Assembly: GCA_030268105.1 (NCBI GenBank)
Contig: BSDZ01000022.1
Location: 868,001-932,000, forward strand
Direction of reading: 5' to 3'
DNA length: 64,000 nt
Source of the DNA: Volvox africanus
Lineage: Eukaryota; Chlorophyta; Chlorophyceae; Chlamydomonadales; Volvocaceae
In this document: in pieces, positions 13,300 to 25,089 of the stretch
How the letters are laid out: the number at the start of each line of letters is the position of its first letter
Position numbering within the stretch: position 1 is the first letter of the stretch
Program-made: the position numbers and the translations under genes
The notes under the pieces: model-generated
What the model saw: the letters and a program-made list of their open reading frames with translations, nothing else
The model's database searches: none
Told to the model about the DNA's origin: nothing

Positions 13300-15179
13300 A
13301 CATCAACATTTTCACCACCTTCACCTTGCTTGTCAACCCCAACCCCAACCCCAAACGTACGATACGCACTTAAACACACTCGCACGCGTATGCATACAAA
13401 GCTAAAATTGAAAGCTTAGGCCAAATCACAAGCTAGGTATCTGGACACTGTTACATCCGCTTCATATGCCTTATTTGCTGCAGAAAGTGGATATAACAGA
13501 CATACAACACAGCGCTTGTCCTCGCGGGTGACGTTTTTACGTTACCCTAACAACCTGGCGACACGCCTCCCCGGGGGCGATGCAAGAACCCCCCTAGTTT
13601 GGAAGAGCCGCTCCGAGTCAAAGAGAGGTTTCCTTAAACATCTGCCAGCGTTGGGCAATTACAAACAAAATCTAAAGATAAAATCTCAGACGCCCAGCTT
13701 TCGCTGCTTGTTGTGCCCATGCGACCATACCATAACCCGCTTGTTATAGCTCTACGTGCAGTTACGGATACAAGACGCCGTACGGAAGACTTACTCGCTA
13801 TGCAAATCGTACACCTCTAGCAGTGCAGTCAGCAGCTCCCGAGGGCTGCACACCTCCTGTAATGGTGGTCACCACGGCAAGACGGCAGATAAGGGTTCTG
13901 TCAGACGCATGGATCACAAGGCATCAGGGTCACAAGGCATCAGGGTCACAAGGCGTAAGAATATAACTTTTTAAAGATGCCCAATGAAACTTCGAAAACG
14001 TTCAGTGCGTCAGCGCGTCAGTGCGGAGACTTCCTTCCACTACATGTCAGGTTTAACAGCTGGGCTAAATTTGAATATTGAAACACACGCACACGCACAC
14101 GCACACGGACGCGCATAGCGTGTTGTCGCCTACCCACCCGACAGTAAGGTCCCGCTGTTGGCAGCCCCGGCATTCCGTTCGCCAGCAGCTCGACGAGAGC
14201 GGCGCCTGCGGTGGCTGACTGTGGAGAGACAGTCGCTAGCTGCATCAGCCGAGGCAGCACTTCCAGCACACAGCCGCCCAGCAGTGACTGCGTGGTGCGA
14301 TCGTTTGTCATGTACGATTTGGGTCATGCAGCATTTGTGTTCTGCGGATGAACTTTAGGACTGGGGACGTTGGGTGAAGCCGAGGGGCGGGAAAAAACAA
14401 AAAAGGCCCGCTCACGCACGATGGTTTTGGCACTTGCGTTGCTGATGTCGATATCCACGTAGACAGGAAATTGTGATGAGATGCGGGCCCATGCGTGTGT
14501 GACTTGCCCCACCTCTTCGTTCAGGGGCACGGCTATACCCGACGGAAGACGAGCATATGAGGTGGAGAGGTTAAGATAATGTCATCGTCGTACTGGGATA
14601 TGGTTTTCGCCGGAAATGAAGTACGGAGAACGTCTTGTCATGCTCGAGGCCTCTAGTGCATGGTGCCAGCACGGGAAGACGCACCGCTACGAAATGAACA
14701 CCCCATGATTTTCTTGCCTCAGAGCCCTATATCCCCTGTAAGCGCTAAGCCCATTGATTACATGGCCGGGTCTGGGAAGGAATGCCGTTCAGGCGCACCC
14801 GGATGGATTCTCCCTCCGGCGTGGCGGGCGACGCCGCCTCCAGGAAAAAACAGAGAACTTGCTCAGCAGCATCCGCTTCTGATGGATATCAGTACAAATG
14901 CGCAAAAGAGGCAGTTAGACTCTCTAGCAGGTTTCTGATTCATAGGGGTACCTCCCTATGAACTCCAAGCAGGGTAACAAGCGTTGCTGGGGAAATACCA
15001 CCGGAAGGTATCTTGACGACAGTGACAATGATTTCGCCACCCTTACCTTCAATTTCTGATTCTTGAATAAGTCTTAAAAGTAGCGCTGTGCCATCTGCTG
15101 TCGCGTCTGGATCACCGGCTGCGTTTGCCGCTGCGATGCTTTTAAGTAGGTCATGGGCCGCAGCTAAATTTGTGACCAT
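9525..15179 (-). CDS. Glomulin/ALF4-like helical-repeat protein, ten exons
   Basis: Minus-strand exons are 15047-15179, 14762-14878, 14420-14532, 14138-14287, 13795-13856, 12604-13000, 11891-12382, 11459-11686, 10729-11301 and 9525-10484. All phases agree and total 3225 nt (1074 residues). The exon 2/3 junction is the least certain because its donor is GTAATC. The predicted protein is almost all helical. A short exon encoding CSPRELLTALLEVYD, followed by LLRLLDLIPRL, and the C-terminal LSRLQEVIDYVVELL resemble, from memory, plant ABERRANT LATERAL ROOT FORMATION 4 and animal glomulin. Those proteins bind the RBX1 RING subunit and restrain cullin-RING ubiquitin ligases. Known members are about 600 residues; the extra length here is Ala/Gly/Gln low-complexity insertion, including two polyQ tracts. 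The alternative is another armadillo/HEAT-like protein. Confidence 0.6.
9669..9692 (-). repeat. CAG triplet tract encoding polyglutamine
   Basis: Eight uninterrupted CTG units on the plus strand read as CAG codons on the coding strand. They encode a run of eight glutamines in the last exon of the glomulin-like gene. Confidence 0.85.
12049..12082 (-). repeat. CAA/CAG tract encoding polyglutamine
   Basis: A GTT/CTG triplet run on the plus strand is read as mixed CAG and CAA codons in the seventh exon of the glomulin-like gene. It gives about ten glutamines next to a glycine-rich stretch encoded by GGTGGC repeats near 12188-12213. Confidence 0.8.
13256..13310. repeat. Compound microsatellite (CCA)n(TCA)n in an intron
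   Basis: About eight ACC/CCA units are followed by TCA units and then AACATC units. The tract lies in the intron between exons five and six of the glomulin-like gene. A CCCCAA run follows at about 13335-13357. It is non-coding. Confidence 0.8.
13919..13956. repeat. Short tandem repeat in an intron
   Basis: A 16-bp unit containing GCATCAGGGTCACAAG occurs twice and partly a third time, just upstream (in gene orientation) of the short exon 13795-13856 of the glomulin-like gene. Confidence 0.6.
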
Positions 15180-15885
15180 TACACGTTCCCCGCACCAGGA
15201 TTAATAACCAATACACGTCTCGATAGTAGATACGGGTTTTAATCTTAATTCCCGTTTCGTCACCGTGCCAGCTCATTTGGCAAGGACTTTAAAAGTTGGA
15301 ATACGTCTTGGTGATGGCAGGTGAAACATTTTCCTTTATTCCAGAATTAATAAATCTCAACGCAGTTGCAGGTCTGCAATGCTGCAATGCTTCCAGCGAA
15401 CAAGATGGTCTTTTCCGTTATGAAACCGTTAATCTGTTAGGCCCAAGACTTCCTAGCTTCGAGGACCAGATGTTCGCATGGTAACAAATTGGTTTCACCG
15501 CGCGTGTAGTGTTAGGTGTTGCCATGAAAGCGGTTTGGAATACGTTTCAGCGGCTCTCTCCGGATAATCTATCTTTTAGGTTATGACATAGGGGAAGGCC
15601 GGTGCCTTGATTCCCCCTTAGAATGTTACTTTCAGGAACATGCTCCGGAACCAAATACCCGGCCAAATACATCTCAGATTCTTTTGCTGAATAATAAACT
15701 TTATCAGACGCCGAAATTGGTTATTATCGTTTAGAAATCATTTACCGACTTCATGAAATATGCAGAAAGTTTTTACACGTCCTGCATCTTTAATTACTTT
15801 TGTTCGAGATTTCCTTTCAGTCAGCCTAGTCATATTTCCCTACTTGAGGAACAAAAGATTAGGATAAGGTCTCAGTGAGCTGCTC
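15180..15885. other. Intergenic spacer
   Basis: This spacer lies between the start of the glomulin-like gene and the 3' untranslated region of psbW, both on the minus strand. It is AT-rich with no supported gene. It probably holds the promoter of the glomulin-like gene. Confidence 0.5.
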
Positions 15886-15890
15886 TTACA
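15886..15890 (-). terminator. Candidate poly(A) signal of psbW (TGTAA)
   Basis: TTACA on the plus strand reads TGTAA on the minus strand, 283 nt past the psbW stop codon. This is a normal 3' UTR length for an algal nuclear gene. Confidence 0.45.
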
Positions 15891-16172
15891 TCCAGATGTC
15901 TGAACCAGATACCTGAACTGCGCAATAATTACCACGCGACAGCATACGAATGACTAATGAAAATCAAGTGACTGGAAATCACTAAGTGTTTCATTAGGCT
16001 TCTCTTCTCATCCACCTACGGCATCACCGCGCACGGATCAGCCCGACCCGCATATGGTACACTCTGCCGCTGCAACCGCTGCACCACACTCGAGCTAAAT
16101 CACCCATAGAGCATCAAGGCCCGCTTCTAGGTGCCGAGCTCCGGGGTTGGTGTCCAACCTACATTAGAACGC

Positions 16173-17092
16173 TTAGAGCTTCAAGCCGCTGTCGTTGTCC
16201 TCGAAGTCACCGAGATCTGGAACAGCAAGGGCGCGGAAATTTTTAGTGAGGACTCAATGCCCGACGAGGTAGATGAGCTACGAAATAAAACCTAAGCCAT
16301 ATCCCCGAAACCTTGTCTTAAGCTATCCGTGTAGCATTAGCCGTAAAAAACCTAAATTCCGCAGTCCCCTATGGCAAAGGTAACACGATATTTGACTCTT
16401 GCTGATATCCTTACCGCGCTGGCCGTTGAACCACACAGCCCACATCACGCCGAAAACGCCAGTCAGAACCCAGCCAAGAACCTGTTGTTGCCAGACATGG
16501 AAGTAAGCATCCGCAACTGGTAGAAACAGTTTCCTAGAGACAATACTTACTGGCTCGTTAACACCGAACGGCAGGCCAGTGCCATCGCCGTTCAGGCGCT
16601 CATCGACCTACAAGCGGTAAAGGATGCGACGTGTCAGCACCAGGGACACACGAGAAGTTTCCGACATCATCAAACGGTCTCCCAAATGCACGACCAGTTT
16701 ACATCGCGTGCTTACCAGAGCCCAGGCAGGGCTAGAAGCCAGGGTCATGGGCAGGGTGCTCAGCAGGGCAATCTTCTTGGCAACCTGCTCCTTGGCACTG
16801 GTAGCCTTGCAAACCACTGTGAGAAATAATGGAAAAGCCAACGACATTTCATGGAAACGCGGATCTTAAGAACAGGGAAACGTCGTGCAGCGAGAGCTGA
16901 AGTAGCACAACTCACCGCGCAAGGGAGCGCGGGCGCCCGAGCGGCACACTGTAAGATAGAAGATAGAAGAAGATATACAGATAAGTTCAAATGCCATAAG
17001 ACGATGCCGTCGGCTTCGTAATTGTTAAATTTGAGCCCAAACGCACCAGGCTTGGCCGCCACGCGGGGAGCACGAGTAGAGATGGCCTGCAT
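16173..17092 (-). CDS. psbW: Photosystem II reaction centre protein W precursor
   Basis: Minus-strand exons 17047-17092, 16716-16816, 16551-16607, 16415-16481 and 16173-16216 join perfectly in phase to 104 residues. Introns start GTGCGT, GTAAGC, GTAAGT and GTAAGG, and end in CAG or TAG. Residues 1 to about 49 form a bipartite chloroplast-thylakoid transit peptide: an N terminus rich in Arg, Ala and Ser (MQAISTRAPRVAAKP), then a hydrophobic stretch ending SSPAWAL. The mature part begins VDERLNGDGTGLPFGVNEP and has one membrane span (about residues 69-86, VLGWVLTGVFGVMWAVWF). It ends NGQRDLGDFEDNDSGLKL. This is the plant/algal PsbW pattern: an acidic lumenal N terminus and a short acidic stromal tail. 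PsbW is a small nuclear-encoded thylakoid subunit that stabilises PSII dimers and PSII-LHCII supercomplexes. Nothing is broken, so it should be functional. Confidence 0.95.
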
Positions 17093-19565
17093 TTTCACGT
17101 AAGTGTAATGTAGACAGCGGTAAGCAGCAACCTCGGGCACAACGATAGCTTTTCGGAGGAGAGGGATAAAAAGCTTCATTTGTGATCGGGGGCCCAACGT
17201 ATACGACGCTCGTACTGGTCCTCTGAAATTGCTATGCCAAGGCTCAAAGCCTCTAATATACGCATTATCCAATAGTCATTTTGTTGACTTTTACCCGTCG
17301 TGCGAGGTGCTCTTAACTGGCAGTTTCGACCGACTGCAAACGTTAGCGTATTTCCCAGCAGGTTTGCACTTGGACTAAAACTCTACTTGAACCTCTCGAC
17401 AAGCCATTGAATTAAAATGTTTTCGATGGTCTGAGAAAGGACAACGAGGAATAGGGATATGCGTTGTCTCCCAGTTGGTCTGATCCCTAAAGGCGATCCC
17501 TTAAAGCCTTGCTCTGGCTTTTCTATGTTAAGCTTGATTTCTGGTGTCTCTATCTTGCCGAAATAGGACAACGTACAGGGGTCAGCAAACTGCGCTGGTC
17601 TTGCTTACATCACGATCAGTAGCATGATTCATTTACCTGAGGCCTTCAGCTCTGGTCCTTAAATGTATAGCAATGGTCATGATATTGGGCCTAAGTGCTG
17701 GTCTTGTGCTGGAGAACTGAATGGCCGTAATGCACTTGTAAAGAAAAGGCTATATTTGAACTTTGCGACTTATGGAAATACTTATGGAAATTTGATCTTT
17801 GCGACTTATGGAAATAAAGTGTGGTGGTGAACGTGTGCTGCTAATTCCTAATTCTAGGTCGGCGGTGTAAGTGAGCCAGTTCACAGGGCGGCTGCTGGCG
17901 CATTGACGCGTGTTGATGCGTTGATTATGGTCTTTATCCTTATTTCTCACATTGAGTCATCTACATGTTTGCTGAGCGGCCTCAGCTGGCATAAGACAGC
18001 TCTTTCGTGCCCTAGAAGTGCGGAGTCGAGCAGGGATTCCGCGGTTGGCAAGCAGCTGATGATCGCCGAAATGCCTCCCAACGTGTTTCAGCAGAATGAG
18101 CATGAGGCTTTGGAAGCCGGCTTGCCTAGCTCACGTCGACCAACCAAGTTGCACCGCGGTACACTGGTCCCCCACCGTCGCCGTCCCCACCACTCCTGAT
18201 TACCTTACCACCTCCTCCCTTGCCCTCACTGTTCCCAACTCCATTCCTTCCAAGCCACAAAATGAACAACCTTTTGTGGAGGGAACACAGCAACCTGATG
18301 TTACTACAACTTGATCTGGCCAAGAAGCATGAGAAGCACGACCGTCTTCCTGCTTAGACGCTGCCTGACAATAGCGCTACCGTCACTGTTACTCCTCAAT
18401 CACGTGTTGCGAGGAGGGAGATGAAGGGCGTAATATAAATTGTGATATTGTCGTCACGTTTATCGGTGGCTTAAGTGGAATGTGTCACGGCCGGCCACTG
18501 GGCCAACTTGAAACAACTTAGCAATAAACATGTCCCCTAGTAATGTTTGGTTGTCGCAGGTTGGAGTTGCGGGGTGGGGGGATTTGGGATGCAGTTGCCA
18601 AGCCGATTATTTGTGGGGCGGCACAATAGTCACGGGATATTCCAAGCAGGTCAAATATCCCAAAGGGAGGGCCACATCGGTAATTACATTAATTCGTATC
18701 CAGATGGGGCTTGGAAAGTATCTAGATGCCGTTGCAAGCCAGGTGCCAGCCAGATACCCCCTTCCAGATGCGAGCTGGGTGCGGCGAGCCTGTGATACCC
18801 TCCTGGTGTCATTTGCTTGCTTGCTTCTTCCGTTATGAGGTCGATAGTTCTTGCTTTAGCGTCCACTGCATTTACTTTCCAAGGATGCTGACATTGGATT
18901 GCGCCTGTATGAGGCGATCGGAAGGAGAACATTGTGCCCGACCCGAATCAGCATGCTGGGCCATCAAATGAGCAGTGACCGTGTTCATTATGGTGTCATT
19001 TATACTCATAAATCAGCAATATTTCATGAATAGAAAATTCTGATTTCAGGCACATGAATCTGTAATTGAAGAATTAAGCTTTGAAGTTCGGACATTTTGG
19101 CTCATGATGTGTGGTGCCACATCTGGCGGCCTAGACTTTAAGATATGAACCGATGTCCATTTCTCTGATGTTTCAGCTTGACACTAGGCTATTGGCGTTG
19201 TGAGTATTACGTTGTGCGTAAAGAAGCTCCGCACACTATGGACGCGTCAGGTTTCGTTCTTTGTCTTTCAACCAGAAATTCGTCAAAGCTTTCCGATTGG
19301 CAACCGTGAACAAAGTTTTGCCAACCCCTGGTCGCAGTTTGTCGCGCATTGTAGTGGCCGTATACCTTTCATGGGTGGAGTCCTGTACGACGCCTTCCTA
19401 GCTTCTGCTGACAAGGTGCATTCAATTTTACAAGTGCCGGTTCTGCTCAATTGGTTATCACTATATTTTGCGTTTTCTTTCAGCTCATTTTCTGCCTGCT
19501 AGAAGCTGCGTGGAAACGTTGCGTCTTGGGAATTGGAAGTGCTGCCTGTTCCTCGACATAAGGAA
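17093..19565. other. Divergent intergenic region between psbW and DRE2
   Basis: This region separates the psbW start (minus) from the DRE2 start (plus), so both promoters should be here. Several frames of 60-100 codons exist but none shows motifs or splice logic. A direct repeat with core TTTGCGACTTATGGAAATA occurs at about 17761-17779 and 17799-17817. An intron-like acceptor (CTGCTAG at 19496-19502) sits 63 nt before the DRE2 ATG and may mark a spliced 5' UTR. Confidence 0.5.
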
Positions 19566-22500
19566 ATGGAGTATATAGCTTGCTTTGTATCCGGCGGTCT
19601 TGCACCCGGGGCTGCGCTGCAAGCGCTTCTAGAGAAAGAAGCCGTATCGCTGTCATCTATTGACCTTTGCTGCGGCGAGGAGCAGCAAGCTGTACAGACC
19701 CTTACGCCGACTAAGAAATATAGTTTGGTCCTCGCTGCGAGCAGCTCCCCCCACAGCAAAGACGCGCTCGTGAGTATCGCTCGCGCGATGGCGCCGGGCG
19801 GCCGGCTCTACGTCTACGAAGGCTCTCTCCCAGTACCAGCCACGCCCGGAACAATAGACGCTGCGCGTGTGGAGGCCCTGAAACATGACCTGTTGCTTTC
19901 GGGCTTCACGGGCGCCCAAACCCTGGATGTCACCGGCCCAAGCGCCAGCAATAGCGCAGTGCCCACTGCCTGGGTGAGTGTAAGAGCCCGTTCTGCAACA
20001 TCAGGAAGGCATCCCTTGTAAAGGGATTGGGAAACGGCCCACTGCACTACTGATGACGGCGCCATTGATTTAAGAGAACCGCCCACACGCATGCACATAC
20101 ACACATATACACACACGCATACACAGACACAGACACACATAGATGGAGGTTCGCACAGACTTACATGCCATGCTGCTCCCTGACTTCCCAACATGCCTTC
20201 CCATGGATCCCACCTGTCGGCTCCTGCTGCCACTGAACCTGACCTGACCTGGAATGAAACGATACTGCGCGCAAGACTCGATTCACTTTGTCCATCTTAT
20301 GATATGAGATTATGTCCCTCCTCCTGCACTTCCTGCGGGGCACCTGCTCCCGTAAGCCTCCATGTCGTCCATGCATGCATTCCCTTATCACCGGCTTCAC
20401 CGACTCCTTAAAGCTACCCGCACGGCCCCCCGATCCCCTTTCTTTCTTCCCAAGGACATGATCCAGCACTTTCACAGTTCCTTTTTCAGTAAATCCTGAT
20501 TGGTGTGGTCGCCTTAAACGTTATCCGGAAATGCTCTCCTTGATATTCTGAGGGGTTGGCCCGTTTACCCCGTGCACCCATCCCTGGCCACCAGCACAGA
20601 TCACGGGCACCATGACCAGTGTCATTGACCGCCTCCAACCAAAACCCTAAGCCTGCATGATGTAGGAAAGCCCCATATAGTAGAAGCCGCATCCTCGGTT
20701 CTGCTGCCTCTGCCTCCATCGCCCCCACCGCCGCCACCGCCGCCGCCACTCCGCCCTCTTGATAACGTCGCAACCTCTTTTTTCCCTCCCCGCAACTGAA
20801 ACACCCCGTGTTTGGCGTCTGACTGCAATCTGTATGTTTCCAAATTCCCCTTCGTTGGTCCTGATTGCTGCCTCGCCCTCTTTTGTCGTTCTTTATGCTA
20901 TTGTCCGTTGTCTAGGGTTTTGTTGTTGGTCCATGCTTAACGTGGTTTAAGTTAAAAACAAACCATTGGGCCCTGTCCGTGTTTTGCCGTCTGCTTCACC
21001 GAGGCAACCTAAAGAACACCTCTCTTCCCTCCGATCAATACCTCACCCCCTCAGGTGTTCGCGCAGCTGCCCTCCTGGGGCCTGGGGGCATCCGCAAAGC
21101 TATCCCTCAAACGACCGACTGCTGCTGCAGCTGCTGCCGGAGCCTGGACACTCAGTGGGGGGGGCCTCGAGGGTGAGGAGCATGACGAGCTGGTGGATGA
21201 GGACGAGCTTCTCACAGCCGAGGACAAGAAAGCAGCGGCAGGGCCAGCTCCAGGTGGGGCAGTTTTGTGCCGTTGTCGTTCTCAAAGTCGCTAAGTTGAG
21301 GTGGCTGTGCCGAGGCCCAGTCGGTGAATGGGTTCGCGTTATCGCTAAGGGCAGGGCCCTGCAACTGGAGATTGGGTCTTATCGTGGCGGCCAGCCTCTA
21401 TATATCTCTAGGCAGGGACCGGAGGGGAACCTGTAGCCAAGGGGGAGGGGCAGTGGCATCTTGTGACTGTTTTCCATTAAGCCAAGCGATGGTGTAGAGT
21501 TTGATGCACCTATCACGTTAGAGCGTCCTCGCTTTCCGCCAGATGGACCATGATGGAGCACGTGGCTTTCTAAACCATTTTTGCTTCACTCTGGGGAAGA
21601 GTGATACGTGGTGTCAGTGAAATGAACAACGGACCCACGGGTCACACGAGTTCATGTGCGCAGCGCGATTGAAGATAATTTGTTAAGGAGAGGCGGTGCT
21701 TTGACTACTACTTGGGGGGGAACTACATACTGCTTGAAACCCTGCTTTGCTGCTTGGAAAGGGTGCATCAGGAGGACAGCGTGGTGGTACAGCCCGGATG
21801 ATTCCCTCATCGCGACCCTCCATCATGTGAGCATATGGATCCTTCATTATAACCTTAACAGCGGCCGCTGCCGGTGTTTTTTGTGTGTGGGCGCTCAGAT
21901 GACTGCGAGGTGGGGCAGTCGGGCCGCAAGGCCTGCAAGAACTGCAGTTGCGGCCGGGCAGAAGCGGAGGCCAAGGAGGCAGCAGGCGGTGGCGGCGGCG
22001 TCAAGCTGTCGGCGGACATGCTGGAAACTCCGCAATCCGCATGCGGCAATGTAAGTGACCTTGTTGCCTGTCTGTCTGTCGTTGTCTGTCTGTCTGTCGT
22101 TGTCTGTCTGTCTGTCTGTCGTTGTCTGTCTGTCTGTCTGTCTGTCTGTCGTTGTCTGTCTATCTGTCTGTTTGTCTGTCGTTGTCTGTCTATCTGTCTG
22201 TTTGTCTGTCTGTCTGTCGTTGTCTGTCTATCTGTCTGTTTGTCTGTCTGTCTGTCGTTGTCTGTCTGTCTATCTGTCGTTGTTTGTCTGTCTGTCTGTC
22301 GTTGTCTGTCTGTCTGAAGGTCGGTTTGAGTTGGCCAATTTAGGTTTTGTATTGCAAACCGATGCAATGGACTCCGCGCATCCCACCCGTATGCATACAT
22401 GCACAGCTAAATACACACACACACACATGTGGCACGTCTGTCGATCTGGTTTCCCACTACAAAGTAGCACGCCTGTTCTCGCCTCGCTCATATACGCAGT

Positions 22501-22613
22501 GTTACTTGGGAGACGCATTCCGCTGCGCCAGTTGCCCCTATCGCGGTCTGCCGGCCTTTCAACCTGGAGAGAAGATCACTCTGGGAGCAAGCCTGCTGCA
22601 AGCGGACATCTGA
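19566..22613 (+). CDS. DRE2: Anamorsin/Dre2 cytosolic Fe-S assembly factor
   Basis: Exons 19566-19973, 21055-21253, 21899-22050 and 22500-22613 join to 290 residues. The donor of intron 2 (GTGGGG) is non-ideal; the others are GTGAGT and GTAAGT. Residues 1-136 match the methyltransferase-like N-terminal domain, with the core [15 protein letters not shown]. Residues about 137-202 form the linker, ending in the conserved [11 protein letters not shown]. Fe-S motif A is C205-X9-C215-X2-C218-X-C220. The C-terminal twin CX2C is C251, C254, C262 and C265, within [14 protein letters not shown]. The protein ends LLQADI, as in plants. Dre2 takes electrons from the diflavin reductase Tah18/ATR3 early in cytosolic iron-sulphur assembly. 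I chose ATG 19566 because it aligns with the usual N terminus; the frame is open a little further upstream. Confidence 0.93.
20087..20143. repeat. Imperfect (CA)n microsatellite in DRE2 intron 1
   Basis: The run consists of CACA units with CACG, CATA and CAGA interruptions. It is non-coding and lies within the first DRE2 intron. Confidence 0.7.
22068..22316. repeat. (TGTC)n tetranucleotide array in DRE2 intron 3
   Basis: About 250 bp of CTGT/TGTC units, broken at irregular intervals by GTTG and by TATC or TTTG variants. It starts 18 nt after the intron donor at 22051. It makes long false open frames on both strands (repeating CLSV and DRQT peptides) that should not be called as genes. Confidence 0.95.
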
Positions 22614-23360
22614 GAGGGATGGTGCTGAACCTGGTAGTTTGAAATATACAGATGAATAGGGCAGTGGTTGTGATGTGGGTGCTGCTTAGATAGATGTAGT
22701 AGTTGGGTTTGTCGCCGAGGTCGACAAGGCGATGCAATGGGACGTGTAGGGAGGGGGAGAGGAGGACGGAGGTTGTCACAACACGGTGCGTGGTCCGCAT
22801 TGTGTGGGATCGCAACAACTAATTGCTAACCCCCAGCAACCGACAATGTGGCGGGCCAACGCACATGCAAGCCGGATAGGTCAACTGAAAGGTCATAACG
22901 AACTTAGCGGATGCGAATGTGTTCACGCAGGGCGGAGTCATGAGATGGTATAAGGGCAGCATGCCTATGGGTTGATAGCAGCTGACCATCAGAACTTCCA
23001 TTAAAGCGCCTAGATAGATCATGCCATGAAGACATGAACCTGAACGTTCTGGTGAAGCAACTTCGGATTGGCTTGGATGCTGTTGCACCGGATGGATGTT
23101 TGCCGTAAGGAGAAGTACGGTGATGACATGAATGGCGCCAAACGGCAAGCTTTATGCTCAAAGTACTTTTGTAACCTCTCAGTAATTGGATCCATCTGGC
23201 AACGATCAATCACCACCCTTAAGGCAGCACAAAACTTGGCCGAGTCAAACTCCCTCGCCCTGAGCTGCACGTCTGAGCCAACCTAGGTACAGTTGATCGT
23301 TGTTAGCTCATACACCAACTGATGCCTGGCGCGAAGGATCTGTCCCAAAGGTGCGGTGGG

Positions 23361-23483
23361 TGTTCGGTCTGACTGAGGTCTGGAGTTGTAGGCCGAGGGG
23401 GTGTTGAGAGAGGTGCTGAGATGCGTCCAGCATGTTTGCCAAACATCAGCCATGAAGCAGGGGTCACGGTCAGAGATGATGGT
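23361..23483 (-). pseudogene. Relic of a retroviral-type integrase core
   Basis: The minus strand reads TIISDRDPCFMADVWQ, then LSTSLNTPSAYNSRPQSDRT. This matches the integrase core pattern SDRG/DxxF...W...G..L..S.AYHPQTDGQTER around the second catalytic Asp. The HPQTDGQ motif is corrupted to NSRPQSD. No RT, LTR or other domain is recognisable nearby, so this is an old fragment. It belongs to a lineage different from the elements to the right, whose motif is SDRGGQF or SDHGGQF. Confidence 0.65.
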
Positions 23484-23764
23484 GGCAGAAATGATGGTGG
23501 ATGGCTGTTGAAGCGGTAGACGTGGCTGAGGAAGGGTATGGCAGTGTCCCGGACGCAGATGGAATGGTTGGCTTGTGTCCTTAGACAATAAAGATAATAA
23601 TTATATTGATATTTTCGTGGTTCCAGGTGGCAATTGTGTGCAAAGGGTGTATACTTCGTCGTCATAGTGTACAGGGTATAAAATGCGGCAGTGCTAACAG
23701 TAATAGTTGCAACTATGGTCCGAATGGTCAGCGACTCTGTATGTGTAGTTTCTGCTCCGCCTTC

Positions 23765-24080
23765 AGCGCCTCCAGCGTGTTCTGCCTCCAGCACGCTCTT
23801 TCTTTCCTCTCCGCCTCCACCTCGGGGCCTTGGGGCCTCGGGGCCTCGGGGCCTCTGTAGTAGTTACTAAAGTCCCGGTGATCTGTGTAGTTTCTGCTGC
23901 AGCGCCTCTGTATAGTGCCTCCAGCGCGTCCGCCTCTAGGGCCTCCCCTTCCACCACCAGCACCTCCTCCGCGCCACCAGCGCCTCTATTATAGTGCCTC
24001 CACCTCCAGCACCGCCGCCGCCAGCGCCTCTTTTTTAGGCCTCCCCTTCCACCACCAGCGCCTCGTCCGCGCCACCGGAA
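23765..24080. repeat. Degenerate GC-rich minisatellite field
   Basis: Variations of GCCTCCAGCGCCTC and CCTTCCACCACCAGC recur through the stretch. A short tandem run of GGGGCCTC/T units lies at about 23822-23855. It is non-coding. Confidence 0.55.
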
Positions 24081-25089
24081 AGCCAGCGGTCATTCATCTC
24101 CTCATCAGACTTGTCCTTGCCTTCACCGCCCACACCCCCTTTGCTGGGCTCATCCGTGGGCTCCTGTTAGGATGGAATGGCAGAATCAATAGTTTAAATA
24201 GAGGGCGGTACACCCGAGAGTCCCTAGTAGTGTTGTACACCCAGCAAGTCCCCAATTGTGCCAGCCATTGAGTAGTGCCTATTGTGTAGGGAACCCAATG
24301 AACGGTGGTATCGAAAGGTTGTTGTGCCAGTGCCCGATTATATAGCATCATAGATCAAGTCGTACTTGGGATGCCGTAGGACCTAGAATCGGACGTGACC
24401 TTCAGAAATCACTCCGACAACCGGAAAATCAGTGAACCAGGAACCAGGTGTTCCACTTTTTGCCATTCAGTCGATAAAAGGCCCAGTGTAGTAGTCGTAC
24501 ATGTACGCCCACACACCAGGACAATATGAAGGTGCAGAAGCACCTGCCTACCAGCATCTCGAGAGGCCCTTGTGGCTCTCAACAACTACAGTGGTATTGT
24601 TAGTTCAGATCCTGAGGTTCCCGGATCTAATTCCAGCTAATAACTATTTGCCATTTCTGTTACAATTGCACTGTGCTAATAAAGGCCTAAGTCAAGAACC
24701 GAAGGCCTGACGAACCAAGGAAAGAAACCAGCAACACCTCGGGCGATGCGACAAGGGATGGGCGGGCGGGCGCGTGCTGAACAACAAAAACAAGATAAAA
24801 GGAAAGACTACGCACGTGAATAAATACAGCCCTGAGGACACGGGCTGAGGTAAGGCCCTTAGTTAAAATGCCTTACCGAGGCCTTACGCCTAACTAACCC
24901 GGCTTCCTAACGCAAGCCCGCATTAGTTGTTGCTCTCGGAACAAAAGCCAAAGAAAAGATACCAGCGCTTAACGGCTAAAGTACTGAACTCCAAACGGCG
25001 CGACCCGGCCAACCGCTAGAGGGCCAAAGAACGCTAAGGCTTTAGGGCAGGCGCGAACACCTAAGTCAAGATAATGCTCCCGCAAAGCC

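Larger units (their letters stand above)
22614..25089. other. Intergenic region with repeat-rich sequence and a retroelement relic
   Basis: No intact gene is supported. The stretch holds the integrase relic at 23361-23483, a degenerate GC-rich repeat field at 23765-24080, and the left edge of the retrotransposon nest. A minus-strand frame at 23019-23270 follows a good acceptor (ACCTAG at 23285-23290 on the minus strand) and could be a stray exon, but nothing identifies it. Confidence 0.5.

Noticed and set aside
19200..19502. Open frame directly upstream of DRE2, considered as its first exon
   Set aside because: The ATG at 19566 already lines up with the normal Dre2 N terminus; the upstream peptide does not resemble the family. 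At most it is 5' UTR.
21855..22400. Long open frames on both strands with repeating [10 protein letters not shown] and TDRQTDRQ peptides
   Set aside because: They are translations of the (TGTC)n microsatellite in DRE2 intron 3, where every frame of a 4-bp repeat stays open.
23019..23270. Minus-strand frame with a good splice acceptor, considered as an exon of an unknown gene
   Set aside because: No partner exons or recognisable family; it lies beside a dead integrase fragment and could be retroelement debris.
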